Source: Emydura subglobosa
Lineage: Eukaryota > Chordata > Testudines > Chelidae
Reading direction: 5' to 3'
DNA: 64,000 nucleotides
Assembly: GCA_007922225.1 (NCBI GenBank)
Contig: ML679963.1
Location: 4,193,176 to 4,257,175, forward strand
Numbering within the stretch: position 1 is the stretch's first letter; each line of letters opens with the position of its first letter. A program made the translations under genes and the position numbers. Below, in pieces: positions 24,081-35,400 of this stretch. The notes beneath the pieces were generated by a model. That model had not been told where the DNA came from. It made no database searches and saw only the letters and a program-made list of their open reading frames with translations.

Positions 24081-25017
24081 CAGTGGAGGCAAGAGAGTGT
24101 CTAACTACTGAGGAGGGAAGAAGGGAGCAAATATATGCTCCAGAGGGAGTCAGTAGGGAACAGACCTGCATATACTTTCACCTGTCAATAACTTGAATCA
24201 GAGCAGCCCAGCATGGGTCAAATACAGCTCCATGTGAATGGGAAGCCTGATGTTACTTATTTTGTCTTTTAAATGTGTGTGGTGATATCGTATGTTCACA
24301 TGATCTTTTTTGTTAAAAGTGGAGATATGCTTCAGTCTGGCAGAAATTGTATGAGTAGAATTTGTCTGACCACAGAAATACCAAAACAAGGCATTATTCC
24401 TTGAGCTGGGCTAAAATTAGAGGATGTGCTATATACAGAATGGCTGCAGTTTGAGCATAGTTTTGGTGCATAACAACTGCTGTTACAAGACATCTCAGAT
24501 TCATAGTATATAGAATACTAAATGACGCCAGGGATGTATACAAGGCTGTATTCACTTGAGGGGCTCTGCTGATGTCGTTGGTTTATGAATAGTAGCAGAG
24601 GTCCAAGAGTGAACTGAGCCGTGTATTTGCTCTTTGGCCATCTGTTGTTTATCACACAGATTTCAACTCCTTAATATGTTGTTCTTATATTTTTCTGTTA
24701 AAACATTAACATTTTTTTAAAAAGATTATAAATTATAATTAACTTTACTCTGAAGGGACTAAGGGAAATGCTGTATTGTCTTAAATGGGACAGTATCTTT
24801 TGGTGATGGACAAATAGGCAATGTTAGAGTTCCTTCTTTATAGACTCTGCTGTATCACTGAGTGTAGCAGTGCTCTTGATGTAAGCAATAGGGTATGTGT
24901 TTGAGATTGTCCTGGTTCTTATATCTGTCCATTTAGTGATCCAGCTTGAACAGGAATTATACTGGAGATACCCCTTACTGTTTCTGTCCTTAATCCCCTT
25001 TGACCATAACATATAAG

Positions 25018-25310
25018 AATGGCCATAATGGGTCAGAGCAATGGTCCATCTAGCCCAGTGTCTTGTTTCTGACAATTGCCAGTGCTAGGTGCTTCAGAGG
25101 GAATGAATAGAAAGGCAATTTCAAGCAATCCATCCCTTGTCATTGGAGGTTTAGGGACACCTGAAACATGGTGTTTTGTCCCTGGCCATCTTGGCTAATA
25201 GCCATTGATGGACCTATCTTCCATGAATGTATCTAATTTTTTTTAATACAGTTATACTTTTGGCCTTCACAACATCCCATGACAATGAGTTCCACAGGTT
25301 TTTATATTCT
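25018..25310 (-). mobile_element. CR1-like LINE 3' fragment
   Basis: 3' end (low coordinates): gaatggccataatgggtcag and atggtccatctagcccagtg. Upstream on the minus strand the reverse complement of 25263-25306 encodes NLWNSLSWDVVKA, the ELWNSLP.DVV motif at the C-terminus of CR1-group ORF2. The fullest of five copies of this tail family here. Confidence 0.75.
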
Positions 25311-26474
25311 TAAGTCTTTTATAAAGGAATTATTGATGTTTCATCATATTGGTTTATAATGAAAAAAATTAAGTAGTCATCATTACCTGGCCCACAGTGT
25401 GATAATGCAGTATATCAAGTTAGTTCCAGCAGAACTTTAAAATAAAATACACTACAAAGTACTTTATTTTACATAGATGTATGTTGAATTATATTAGTGT
25501 TGAATGTCATTGTGATGTGTACTTTTGAACTGTTTCTTCTTATGCAGAAGAAAAATATCTTTGGTTATCTCTTCATAAAAATTTTATAGGGAGACCTTTG
25601 AGTACTTTCTGTGTATCAGTTTTATTTGTTTAAACCACTTTATTTTAATCATTCACAAGCAGTGTACATCTTATGAGTTAATAACATCAAAATATTTGTT
25701 GGTGCTGCAGTCAAAGATAGCTCACTGGAAAGGTTTTAAGAATGTTTTTTAGAAAATATTTTATGGATCCTTCCGTGTGATCAGATTTAATATCATAACT
25801 GTCACAACCTCTGTTGGAGGTCTGTATCCTGACTTTGCAGGGTGATGAACTCAATTTAATAGGCAATTAGAATCATATTAGTTTGAGATGGAAAAGACCT
25901 GTGTCTCTGGGGATCCTCCTGCTTACTAAGAGATTAATCTGGAAAGTAAATAGTAATAAATACATGTAATACGTAACAGGAAAAATGCATCTTCTTATAT
26001 TTTTATGGAAGTTAGGCGGGCTGCTTTGACTCTTAAAAAAATTACAATCCCATCTGCTGTTGCAAATAAAATGTCTATTAAACTCTGAAGATGTAATAGA
26101 GTGAACTAGTGAAACATTCAGAATGACTGCCAAGATTTAATGCTCTTACTGCCTCCATTTCCTTTCCATTCACATCCCTCCCATTTCACCTCTCCCAATA
26201 TATTCTCTGCATCCTCAGGTCACAGCAACTCCTGTTAGAGGAAGACAGTCTGTCCCAGCAGGGTGTCCTGGGATAATCGTGAAAGATCCTCTCTATTAGT
26301 AATCAACATCACAGGAATCTGGCAGCACAGACCTAAAATGCCCCTGGATTAATTAATTTACTGGGTGGGTTGGGTAAGGGAAATACTGGAGAGAGAGAGA
26401 GAGAGAATGTTTGTCTTGCTCTTTGCCATGTTGGGGTTATCTAATCTACAAAAGAAATCCACTATCATTGCTTT
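25311..26474. other. Unannotated intron
   Basis: AT-rich; a short GA repeat at 26389-26406. No element recognised. Confidence 0.45.
26389..26406 (+). repeat. (GA)n short microsatellite
   Basis: Nine GA units. Confidence 0.9.
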
Positions 26475-26480
26475 GCACTG

Positions 26481-27020
26481 ATGGGCTTCCCAAACTGTAT
26501 TGGAGCAATTGATGGGACACAATTTGCCCTACAACGTGCCCCCCATCAGGCTTATAAACAGAAAGAGTTGCTCCAAGGGCTGGGTGACCGCCATCACAGG
26601 TTTACTGACATAAATGCAGGGTGGCCTGGAAGGGTCCATGATGCTAGGATCTTTCAGAACAGCTCTGTTTACCTTAGTGGACATTAATGGTTTGGACATT
26701 GCTCCGGTTATCCTGGGAGACCCGGTGTAGTCTCAGCTTTCCTGTTTAATTAAACCACTCACAGGCTGCTTGGACAGAAGGAAGGAACTGCTTAACTACT
26801 GCCTCAGTGTTGCAGAATTGTAGTGGAGTGTGTGAACTTGGTCTCTTGTAAGAAAGGTCATGCTGTTTGTGGAATAGATTGGAAGGTACAGAAAAAATGT
26901 GCCAAAGATTATAGCAGCATGTTGTATTTTGCATAATATTTGTGAGAGTAAAGGAGAAAGCCTCAATGATGGGTGTGGGAGGCTGAGGAGCAGAAACTTG
27001 CTCAGCAGTTTGAGTAGCTA
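26481..27020 (+). pseudogene. Harbinger transposase (HARBI1-like) pseudogene
   Basis: A relic of the DDE transposase that cuts and pastes PIF/Harbinger DNA. Frame 1 reads MGFPNCIGAIDGTQFALQRA, then DRHHRFTDINAGWPGRVHD and ARIFQNSSVYLSG: the first catalytic Asp (IDGT) and second (VHDA) are present, although the usual IDGTH reads IDGTQ. After a TAA at 26686 and a deletion, NGLDIAPVILGDP follows (catalytic-region GDP motif), then CLIKPLTG, a GTGGAGTGT that retains the expected catalytic Glu (VEC) with a frameshift next to it, and IIAACCILHNICESKGE near the C-terminus. At least one stop (TAG after GDPV), frameshifts and a missing N-terminal third make it non-functional. It is a different subfamily from the copy at 56710. 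Confidence 0.85.
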
Positions 27021-27935
27021 GTAAGTTTTCCAATACAAAATTGGAAACAGCTAAGTGGAAACTGCCATATTGTCCTTGTCCACTCACAATTTCTCTGGGG
27101 AGCCACATTTCTGTTTTCCTCTCCGTTCTCAAATACTGTCCCCACCTCTCCACTATTTTTTTTTTGGGGGGGGGAGGAGGACGACGACGACGACACAGTG
27201 GAGGGATTTTGCAATAATGTCCATAAACATTTCATCATACATTTCCTGCTCTTTTCCCCCTCAAGTTAGCCAGGCACTCTGCCATTGATAAAGGTCTTGA
27301 GGGTCTGAGTGGTGCATGTGCCATGGCTGTAGCAGTATTAAAATAAAACACAACTGGTTATTGTTCATATTCTAGAGATGCTGTGATATCTTTTTTATAT
27401 GCATGTCTAACTTTACCTCTCTGAGATTTCTCCCAGTCTTGGGGGTAACCTCAGAGATGGTAAATGGTATGTGCACTTGGATTTTGGTCTGTGTAGAATA
27501 TACTGTTTGGCTTTGCCATTATACCTTGGAGGCCTGGGGTGGGGGTAGGTTGGGAATTATGTTCCTGATTGGTCGGGAGGGAATTGGGAATTGCATTCCT
27601 GGTCTGGCTTTGAAGTTTTGGGGGCACCTGGAAGGAAGCTGGATAGTAAGCCCTCTACATCCCCTTTAGGCTGTCCTGAGGCTGGATGATACATTGAGGC
27701 AGGTGACTAGCCTGACTTTTTCCTGGCATTCTTGGTTTTAATATAGGTCCTCCTGAGCGGTTTGTTCTTTATCTGGGACTGGTTGGTGTCCTGTCACACA
27801 CATCTGCTTAGCAGTGTCCACAAAAAGGTCTTTATTCCAGTGGCTGGCCACAAGAGTTTCCTGTACTGACACTTCTCCCCAGATGGTGGTGAGATTCAGG
27901 GTCTCAGCATGACTCTGAGTGGCTGCTTGAGGCAT
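27000..27935 (-). pseudogene. Myb/SANT-like accessory protein pseudogene of Harbinger
   Basis: Active Harbinger elements carry a second gene for a trihelix/Myb-like DNA-binding protein that helps the transposase bind DNA and enter the nucleus. On the minus strand from 27935: ETLNLTTIWGEVSVQETL, then SHWNKDLFVDTAKQM and GHQPVPD; after a one-base frameshift near 27770, KNKPLRRTYIKTKNARKKSG follows, the typical third-helix region (KIK.LR..Y.KTK.A). Downstream, EMYDEMFMDI (about 27240-27210) and RTERKTEMW (about 27130-27105) suggest the tail region. The gene runs towards the transposase and meets it near 27000-27030. The family assignment is by pattern; no search was run. Confidence 0.65.
27154..27198. 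repeat. T10-G10 run with (GAC)n
   Basis: About ten T, ten G, then aggaggacgacgacgacgac, inside the decayed accessory gene. On the minus strand this reads as GTC repeats. Confidence 0.9.
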
Positions 27936-28454
27936 GTCGTAGGTCTTCTGGAGTAAGATTGGAACAATTCTGATGTACTTGAACCCAGGAACAAATGAGC
28001 CTTGAGCCTGCTTTTAAATGTGGGAATGGACTATCATGTACTTCTGTATCAGATATGGACTGGCTACAGAGCTTGCTTATACACACTGGATGTGTTCATC
28101 ATCTGGTATGGCTGAGGTTCATTTAAATAAGGTGTTTTATACACAGCATCACCCAGTGACTGAACAGTATAAAACAGTTTGGGACATCCAGTCAACTTGA
28201 CACCAGAGCAGAGGGCATACAGGTAAACAGACAGGTCAGTAATGATTGCCCACAAAGCAGTGTGGGATAGCTATTGGAGGACTGGCAAAGCAATACACAG
28301 CAGCACTGAATGTGGATTCACAGCAAAGTTAGTTCACTTCGAAAGAGGATTCTAGGGATTGTGATAAAAGCTGATTGAGTGTGCTATAATGAGTTGTGCA
28401 AGCATTTTGAAATCATATTACCTCAACTTAATCTGGTTTAAAATCCCGTGTAAA

Positions 28455-28499
28455 GACCTCTGTAATCCTTTCTAGCCCTCTTGTTCTATGATTCTATGA
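28455..28499 (+). mobile_element. CR1 LINE extreme 3' end
   Basis: gtaatcctttctagccctct followed by tgttctatgattctatgaaa: the CR1 3' terminus with its characteristic ATTCTATG direct repeats. Confidence 0.8.
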
Positions 28500-29032
28500 A
28501 ACCCTTAGTGCCTGTGCTCCCTGAAACCATCCTCTATTCAATGACCAAAGATCTAAACTTCATAGTCTAAAGTGGAGCCCCTTTTTCCTTGAGTTCCAGA
28601 CGATGGCTGTCTGCTGTGATGCAGAGAGTTTGAGTGATAGCATTTCTGCAGTTTTCTTTATTAAAAACAATGTGAAAAAAATCGTGTGAGACAATTGCCA
28701 GAAACTTTATAGGCTCAGCCTCACTGGATGAGAGACTTGAAAGAAAAGTATAATATTGTTATCTCTTTTTGACCTGAGCAGCTTATCAAAGTTTTGGGGG
28801 CCTTTGGGTGTTCCACTTGGGTTTAGAATTGGTGATATTCAAGTATTTCTTTCATGCAGTCTTGTTCCTTTACAAATAATGTACAAAGTCCTGTGTCTCT
28901 GAATGCAGATGGAACAAAAAAATCAGGAAATAGTTTCTTTTGTTCACAGCACCAAGAACAAAAGCACTTTTTTCAGCTTGCACTCCTGACCCAAAAACCT
29001 CTTCCTAGGTTTCTTCCATGGTCAAACACCAT
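28500..29032. other. Unannotated intron
   Basis: Nothing recognised. Confidence 0.45.
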
Positions 29033-29657
29033 GCTATGTCTGCACTAGATGCACTACAGTGGTCCAGCTGCACTGCTGTAGCACTTCTAGTGAAGATGCT
29101 CTAAGGCAGGGGTGGGGAACCTTTTCCCTGCCAAGGGCCATTTTGACATGCCTGCGGTCATTCGCGGGCCATGCCGAAAAGGGGCACTGCCTGCCGCCGC
29201 CGTGAAACCGCGCCGCCGCCGACTCCACCCCCGCCGCCGAAATGCCGCCGCTGTTTCCGCCTTTTCGGCGGCGCAGTTTTACAGTGTCCGCGGACCAGTG
29301 ACCGCCTCCAAACTCCCCTGCCGCCGAAAATGAGCAGACGGCGGCGGGGTTTCGGCGGCGTGCACTTCCCGCCCGCCCGCGGGCTGGATTAAATTCTTTC
29401 GCGGGCCGGATCCGGCCCGCAGGCCGGAGGTTCCCCACCCCTGCTCTAAGGTGACAGAGAGAACTCTCCTGTTGACATAATTACTCCACCTCCCATGAGA
29501 GGCGGTAGCTATGTCGGCAGGAAAAGCTCTCCCACCAACATAGCACTGTCTATACTGGGGCTTAGGTCAGTATAATTTACGTCACTTAAGAGTGTGGATT
29601 ATCCACACCCCTGAACGCTGTAAATTATTCCAAAGTAAATTCTAGTGTAGACGAGGT
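29033..29657. mobile_element. MITE interrupted by a hAT element
   Basis: Outer inverted repeats: left gctatgtctgcactaga (29033-29049) and right tctagtgtagacgaggt (29641-29657), complementary at 13 of 17 positions. The interior outside the insertion includes tgacataattactccacctc, gaggcggtagctatgtcggc and tgtggattatccacacccct. Of the GTCTACACTAG-terminus type common in this window. No clear target duplication. The hAT element 29107-29443 is nested inside. Confidence 0.75.
29107..29443. mobile_element. hAT-type element, perfect 16-bp TIR and 8-bp TSD, CpG-rich
   Basis: caggggtggggaacct at the left and its exact complement aggttccccacccctg at the right. The duplication CTCTAAGG is identical at 29099-29106 and 29444-29451. 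The 337-bp interior is very GC- and CpG-rich (runs of gccgccgccg, cgcgggcc). Arg/Pro-rich open frames on both strands follow from composition and are not genes. Confidence 0.95.
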
Positions 29658-30724
29658 TTCAGTCTGATGTCAGTTTCTATGTGATCTCTCTTCCCACACA
29701 CCTATCCAAAACAATACTCAGCCAAAAGCTCCTATGCAGGTTCACATATGCCTTTTGTCTTAGGTAGAATTTATGCTTTCTGTGTTAATTGAAGGGTAAA
29801 TTCACACTTACCAATTCTCAATGAGGCATCAACTCAACCCAGAACTAGGTTCTTCCCAGCCCATAACAATAAGCTCTTCTGAGTCTTCTAAATTAAGCTT
29901 ACATTTTTCCTGATATAACGAATCGATGGTGACTCATAGCTACATGGCAGAAGATATATGTAAAGTGAAGTATTGCACTGTACATAATAAGCCTATGCTA
30001 AATATCATGAAATTAATATCTAGCTATAAACAAGGGTTAGTTTTCCTAAACAAGTTTTCTTAAACAAGGTAGTTTTCCTGGATGAGATTTTTCAGAATTC
30101 TTTGTCACAGTCTGTCCTTTGGGTAAGAAACTGCATCCTGTCTTGAATTTTAACAGCGGAGCCGAGGAGGATGTCTATGGGGGAGGGGAATTTGTGTTCT
30201 TATCAAATGTGCATTGTTTTCCATCTCTATTGTCTTGAGTATGTGAATCTCTTTCATCGTCATAAACACCTTCCTTCCACCACCACCCTATCCATACGCA
30301 AGTATCTTGAGTGGGTTTCATAACCTGAAGTTCCAGCTTTATTTTTTGTTTAAGGATGAGCAGTTTTTATAGCTTTCTTTAGCACTAATAAAATGTAACA
30401 CAAAAATGAGTCATTTGAGGAGAAATCTGGCATGTCCTGATTATATAACCTAACCCTGATCTGAAGGAGCAGACTGAGCATCAGAAAATGCAAACAGCTT
30501 TGCTAAAAGGGTAAGGTTTTATCATTAGTCTGCTATTGTTTTATAACAAAGCCCTACAATGTTATACTTGTTTAACTTCTCTGATCTCTGAGGGAGTTCA
30601 CATTGCTGCCTGTGCATTCCTTCTTATTTGACTTTGCTGTAGTTTATTAATCTAATTTAAGTTGCTTTTTTTCCTCAGTGTTTGGTTTTGAAATAGAAAA
30701 ACAGCAGCTATGTACAGACATTAA
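29658..30724. other. Unannotated intron
   Basis: Nothing recognised. Confidence 0.45.
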
Positions 30725-30795
30725 AGATGATAGTGGGGCCAGTTGTGCCTTGTTGCACTGGTGTAAATCTGGAACAGCTCCTTTTACAACAGTGA
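30725..30795. repeat. Foldback MITE fragment
   Basis: gcactggtgtaaatctggaa, cagctcc, then gtgaagttgttctgg: a partial copy of the TGGTGTAAAT foldback type seen more completely at 48118-48217. Confidence 0.4.
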
Positions 30796-30842
30796 AGTTG
30801 TTCTGGATCACTTGATGATCACCTGTTCTATTCATTCCCTCT

Positions 30843-30925
30843 CTAGCACCCGGCATCAGCCAATGTCAGAAGACAGGATACTGGGATAGATGGACCATGA
30901 CCTAGTATGGCTGTTCTTATGGATT
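30843..30925 (+). repeat. CR1-like LINE 3'-end fragment
   Basis: gtcagaagacaggatactgg, then gatagatggaccatgac and agtatggctgttcttatgg: same tail family as 25018-25310, opposite orientation. Confidence 0.75.
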
Positions 30926-31077
30926 TACTCTAGTGTAACAGCGGGCAAAATTGGGGCTAGTGCTGCAAGGAGCTTAGTTTCTCTTGCAAGGTTCTGAATA
31001 CCTTCAACTCTGCAAAGTGTGTTGCAGGATCAAGCCCATGATCTTTAATTTGCAGTGAGTCCAGCAAAAATCTAGAT

Positions 31078-31253
31078 CAGTGCTTCTCAACCTATTTACA
31101 TTGTGGGCCACATATGCAGTTCTCTCTGTGTTATGTGGGCTGCATCCGTGCAATATATATACTACCTGTATGGCCCTGAAGATGTCACATGGGCCGCAGC
31201 TGTGCACTGATTGGGCTAGAAGTGGCCCTCCGGCTGCAGGTTGAGAACCAGTG
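31078..31253. mobile_element. hAT-type MITE
   Basis: Left cagtgcttctcaacct and reversed right cactggttctcaacct form inverted repeats; 176 bp. The interior gtgggccacatatgcag and catgggccgcagctgtg are also complementary in part. Flanking 8-mers differ. Confidence 0.7.
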
Positions 31254-31328
31254 ATACAATTCGTGATTTACTCTCCCATTCCTTTGAGTTGCCATCTGCT
31301 TTCCTCAAAACCTTCTAGAATAATCTAT

Positions 31329-31560
31329 GGGCTAGTCTATACTAGAAAGTTAGGTCGACCCAGTTACATCACTCAGGCATGTGAAAAATTCACACCCTGG
31401 AGAGATGTAATTAAGCCGATCTAACCCCCAGTGTAGACAGTGCTAGATCGATGGAGGAATTCTTCTGTTGACCTGGCTTCTCGGAAGTGGATTTACTGCA
31501 GTGATAGAGAAACCCCTTCTGTTGCTGTAGGAAGTGTCTACACTGAAGCACTGAAGTTGT
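31329..31560. mobile_element. Foldback-containing MITE
   Basis: The first 115 bp are one long palindrome: gtctatactagaaagttagg, then gttacatcactcagg and gtgaaaa face attcacaccctgg, gatgtaattaagccg and ctaacccccagtgtagac. The element continues to about 31560 with ttctgttgacctggcttctc and gtgtctacactgaagcac. Same broad type as the outer MITE at 29033. Confidence 0.65.
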
Positions 31561-32224
31561 CACCTGTATTTTTGCCTCTCTGCCAGTGTACTCTATGCAC
31601 TGCCCACAGTATTGGAGCAATTGGATTATTTTCTATCCCACCTGGTGCTCAGATATTCCTAGTCCATGACAATAACTGTCATTTACTGATGATGTGAAAC
31701 AAAGGAAAGTGACACAGTCCTGAGGTACTGTGGAGTACAGGATTTGGGATAGGAGGGGGAGGCCCAAATTCTTTAGTAAAATAAAAGAAGCCTGAACACT
31801 GATCTTTTTCAGAAGTTTTATTAGAAAGAAAGGGAGGAAAAGTCATATAACAAAATAAGCAATTCCTGATCTGCATTATGAAATTTAATTGTAAATGCTT
31901 TTGAGGATTAGGCTGTATGCAGTGCAAGATTTATGGCTTGTAACCCGTAGCAATATGATGGTTAATTTTTATAAGCAAAGAACTATTCTGTTTTCCATTT
32001 TGTATTATTGCACTACATTCAGGCAGGTATTCTGCATAAGCACCTCCTAGAAAACCTGCTATGCAGTAGGGGGAGCTTGGGACTCAATTTCTTGACATTG
32101 TACTGCCTCCAGTCACAAAATCTGCGAAAAGACCATTCTGTGGACCCTCCACAAGAGGAACTGTGTGGGGCTTTTTACAAAAGTGTGTCTCCAGTTTACT
32201 GGGAAGTCTGTATTGTAAATAATA
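31561..32224. other. Unannotated intron
   Basis: Nothing recognised. Confidence 0.4.
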
Positions 32225-32420
32225 CTAATACTTAGCCCATTCCTAGCACCTTCTGTATTTTGCAGATATTAATGAATTTAGCTTCACTTGTTCAAAGCTT
32301 TTAAGTATTATCCCTATTTTACAGCTAGGCTGATTGATGTACAGTGGTTAAGTGACTTGACAGAAGATGCATATAAGGTCAGTTGCAGAGCTGGGAACAG
32401 ATCTAAATCTCCTATCATGG
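32225..32420 (-). repeat. MIR-like SINE, reversed
   Basis: gtattatccctattttacag, aagtgacttgacagaag and gttgcagagctgggaacag in reversed SINE order. Confidence 0.8.
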
Positions 32421-35400
32421 CACATCTTTTGGTTAACTCTTGCTGTGTGACAGAAACTTTTCCTCAACTGTTTCTGAGCTCAGCATTTTGTGTTCCCCAG
32501 TTTTCTCTTCTCGGTTCAGTAATATTCTCAGTTTAAACATTTACAGTTGATCACTACTATATCCCTTTAGACTCTGATTCTATGCATTATATCAATGCTC
32601 ACATGTGTGCTGTTGTACATCTGTGTTTTATTTTGAAATCCACCTGTATCCGAGGTATTCTCAGTGCTGTCTGACTATTCTTCCGATAGACACAGTTGGA
32701 TGATATTAGCAATTTTCTGCAACTGAATGTAGCAAAAACAACTCATATTGTTTACAGTGCAGTTTTTTTTCTACATAACCTTGTGTCTCAGGGAGTAGTC
32801 AAGGTCTTAGGAACCTCATAGTTGTTTTTAAGGCTTAAGTCTAAATTCTTTCACAAAATGTCTTTTTCCACATGAGGAAATATACCTATTCTGGAAATAT
32901 ACCCCTTTATCTGGTTCCCTCTGCCTTTGTGACTCTGGGCTGTGCTGAGTTGGATTATTTAATTGCATTACTAGTTTATTGTAAGACTTCATTTCATCTA
33001 GAACTGTGCTTCCAGAGAACTTATATTATTTGTATTTTCCAGTGTCATTATCTTTGGTGGAGTTTGTATTGGCTGTGTGTTTTGGAGACAGGATTGATTG
33101 TAAAATGTTCTTTACTTTCAAAATATGTCATGGCACAATTCCTTCATGATGTGCTTTTTTAGATCAATCATTTTTTATTTATTTCTATATGCCCTTCAGT
33201 CGTCTGTCTTTTTTAATAACTTCCTCTGTCTCCCATTTTCCATGGTGTCTTTTGGTCTTTCCCCTCTCCTCCCCTCCCTTGGCTTCAAAAATATGTCGGT
33301 AGGATTTCTTTTACCTCGGTATACGTCTGAAGCAAAGTCTCAGGTTGCATATCCTCACCACCTACATGGAGGGGGATACATGGAGGGGGGACCACTTAAC
33401 CAAGAAGAATAATGAATACTGATGTTTAGTTCTGCCACGTTATGCACCTGGAACGGACCAGTGGCAGTGCACAATGGGAAGGGAGAATGTTTTCAAATCC
33501 TCCTGCAGGCTGGAGATATACACAAAGACATAATGGAGACATAATGGAACTCAGGCATTATCTTGGATATGTGCTGGGTCTCAGTGTAGCTCCAGGTTCT
33601 CCCCATCCCCAGTATTGGCACCGTGACTAAATCTGTTGCTGTTGAGCTGGCACTATTCCCAACCCTGGTGGGTGTGTTTATCTGAATCTTCCATTGGGGG
33701 GTCATAGACCAGAAATGGTGAATTAATTCTGCTCGGAAAAATATAAACACTGAGCTCAAATCAGCACTACCATTTACAAACTTTACTGATACCATTCACT
33801 GATTACATGCCACACAGGCTAGATATTCCTTGATTTCTTCTTCTTCCTTCAAGGAGCACCTTCTTATTTGAATGGAACTTCATTTAGTGATAATTTTGAA
33901 GAGGGGATTGTGGCAATGGGTAATTCTTTATTGCTACATTTCTCTTCCACTGCATATATTCTCCCTTCCATGTTACATAACTAATGAGAGCATATAGATT
34001 GAGTTCTTTAGTTGCTGAAGTTAGTTTTAATTAAATTGTTGTTGGATACTGTATGCACGCAAAATATTGTTAGAACTATAGATTAGACTACAGGCTCTTC
34101 AGAGAAGTGACATTTCTTATTTGTATAGTGAGGTGCCTAACATACTTTTGAGCACTATATAATCAATACAGTAATGTGTGGCAGGTGTATGTAGGCAACA
34201 TGGATTATAGAATTTCTGGATATCAATTTAATGTTTGGGTTTTTTAATCATAAGAGAATAGTGAGATGCAAAGTCACATACTTTCAAATAATTACAACTA
34301 AAAGAAAACTTGAGTTTTAATTAGTTAATAGAAATTAGGCTGTAGATTATTTTTGTTCTTTAATTTAAATTAAAACAAAAATGTTGGTAATGCCTTCATA
34401 ATAAGACAGAAAATAAAATTTATTTTCCAACTAATTTTGTTCTTTTTTCTATTATTTTTTTAATCTCCTTCCTGTGTTACTAATAAAACCTGACATTAAC
34501 AAGCTCTCTTTGTTTAATTCCTTTGTTGTTCACTAGCAATGTCTGACTTTATTATAACTCTGAAAATATCCAGAACAGAGAGTTCCTGTCTTAGGTAGGT
34601 TTTCTTTATGTATTTTGCCAGTGTCCGTTGTTTTTTATCTTTTTATGGAATAAGTAAAGATTTTTGTCAGAACCACTCAAATGTATGCGTAAGTGAAACA
34701 GGCCATATTAGGTAGCTGAAGACTGTGATGATAAGTTCAACACAGAAACTGAGGCCTGAGTAGAAATATTACATGCTGGTTGCCTAATCATGCATGTGCA
34801 TTCCCTTCATGCTGTCCTACATTCTTGGTATACACTGTATCAATGAACTTGAAGAATTTACAGGTTCATTAAAATAAATTGTCATGTATTTTCGCTCATC
34901 CTGGTTTAGTATTTCCAGGGGAGCTGCAAATTCTTTGAATAATATAGTTGGAAGCTATAGGATTAATTTCAGCTTGGAAATGTTAGGGTTAAAAAAGAAG
35001 AACAGTATCCTTTGTTTGTTCTGCTCTCTTCATAAAGTTATGCTTTATAGGAAAACGATCGCCAGTAACACCTGTAGTTTGACTTGACTTTTTCAGTGTC
35101 TGTTAATTTTTTTTAATAAAAGGTATGTTTGCTTGCCTACAGCTGAGGTTTTTGCACACCTAGATTGATGTTTGTGATACTGTAGTATATACTTATCAAC
35201 CATAGGTACTCTTCATTGAAATTATCCATGGCACTTCTTGTGGTGCAGAAGTTTAAACAAATCACTGGATCTCTTTCTCCACTCTTGTCTGGCATTTCCT
35301 TGTGAAATTGTGCCCATTTTTTCTTGCCTGGGTTGAGTCTCTTGACTGGGAGAAGAGAATTAGCTATTGCATGAGTAACAGGAAATCTGGCATTTTGTCA

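Larger units (their letters stand above)
23066..25017. other. Unannotated intron with two unclassified repeat-like blocks
   Basis: Apart from 23390-23670 and 23935-24080, nothing recognised. Confidence 0.4.
26475..28455. mobile_element. Degenerate two-gene PIF/Harbinger element
   Basis: Contains a transposase pseudogene on + (26481-27020) and a Myb/SANT-like pseudogene on - (about 27000-27935), converging. The right part (28240-28455) carries aaagcagtgtgggatagcta and ends near ccgtgtaaagacc, resembling Harbinger subterminal and terminal sequence. The left terminus was not found; the element seems truncated just before the first transposase motif. Boundaries are approximate. Confidence 0.7.

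Noticed and set aside
29034..29438. 134-codon Arg/Ala-rich minus frame and its plus-strand partners
   Set aside because: It spans the CpG-rich hAT insert; GC-rich sequence has few stops. No domain.
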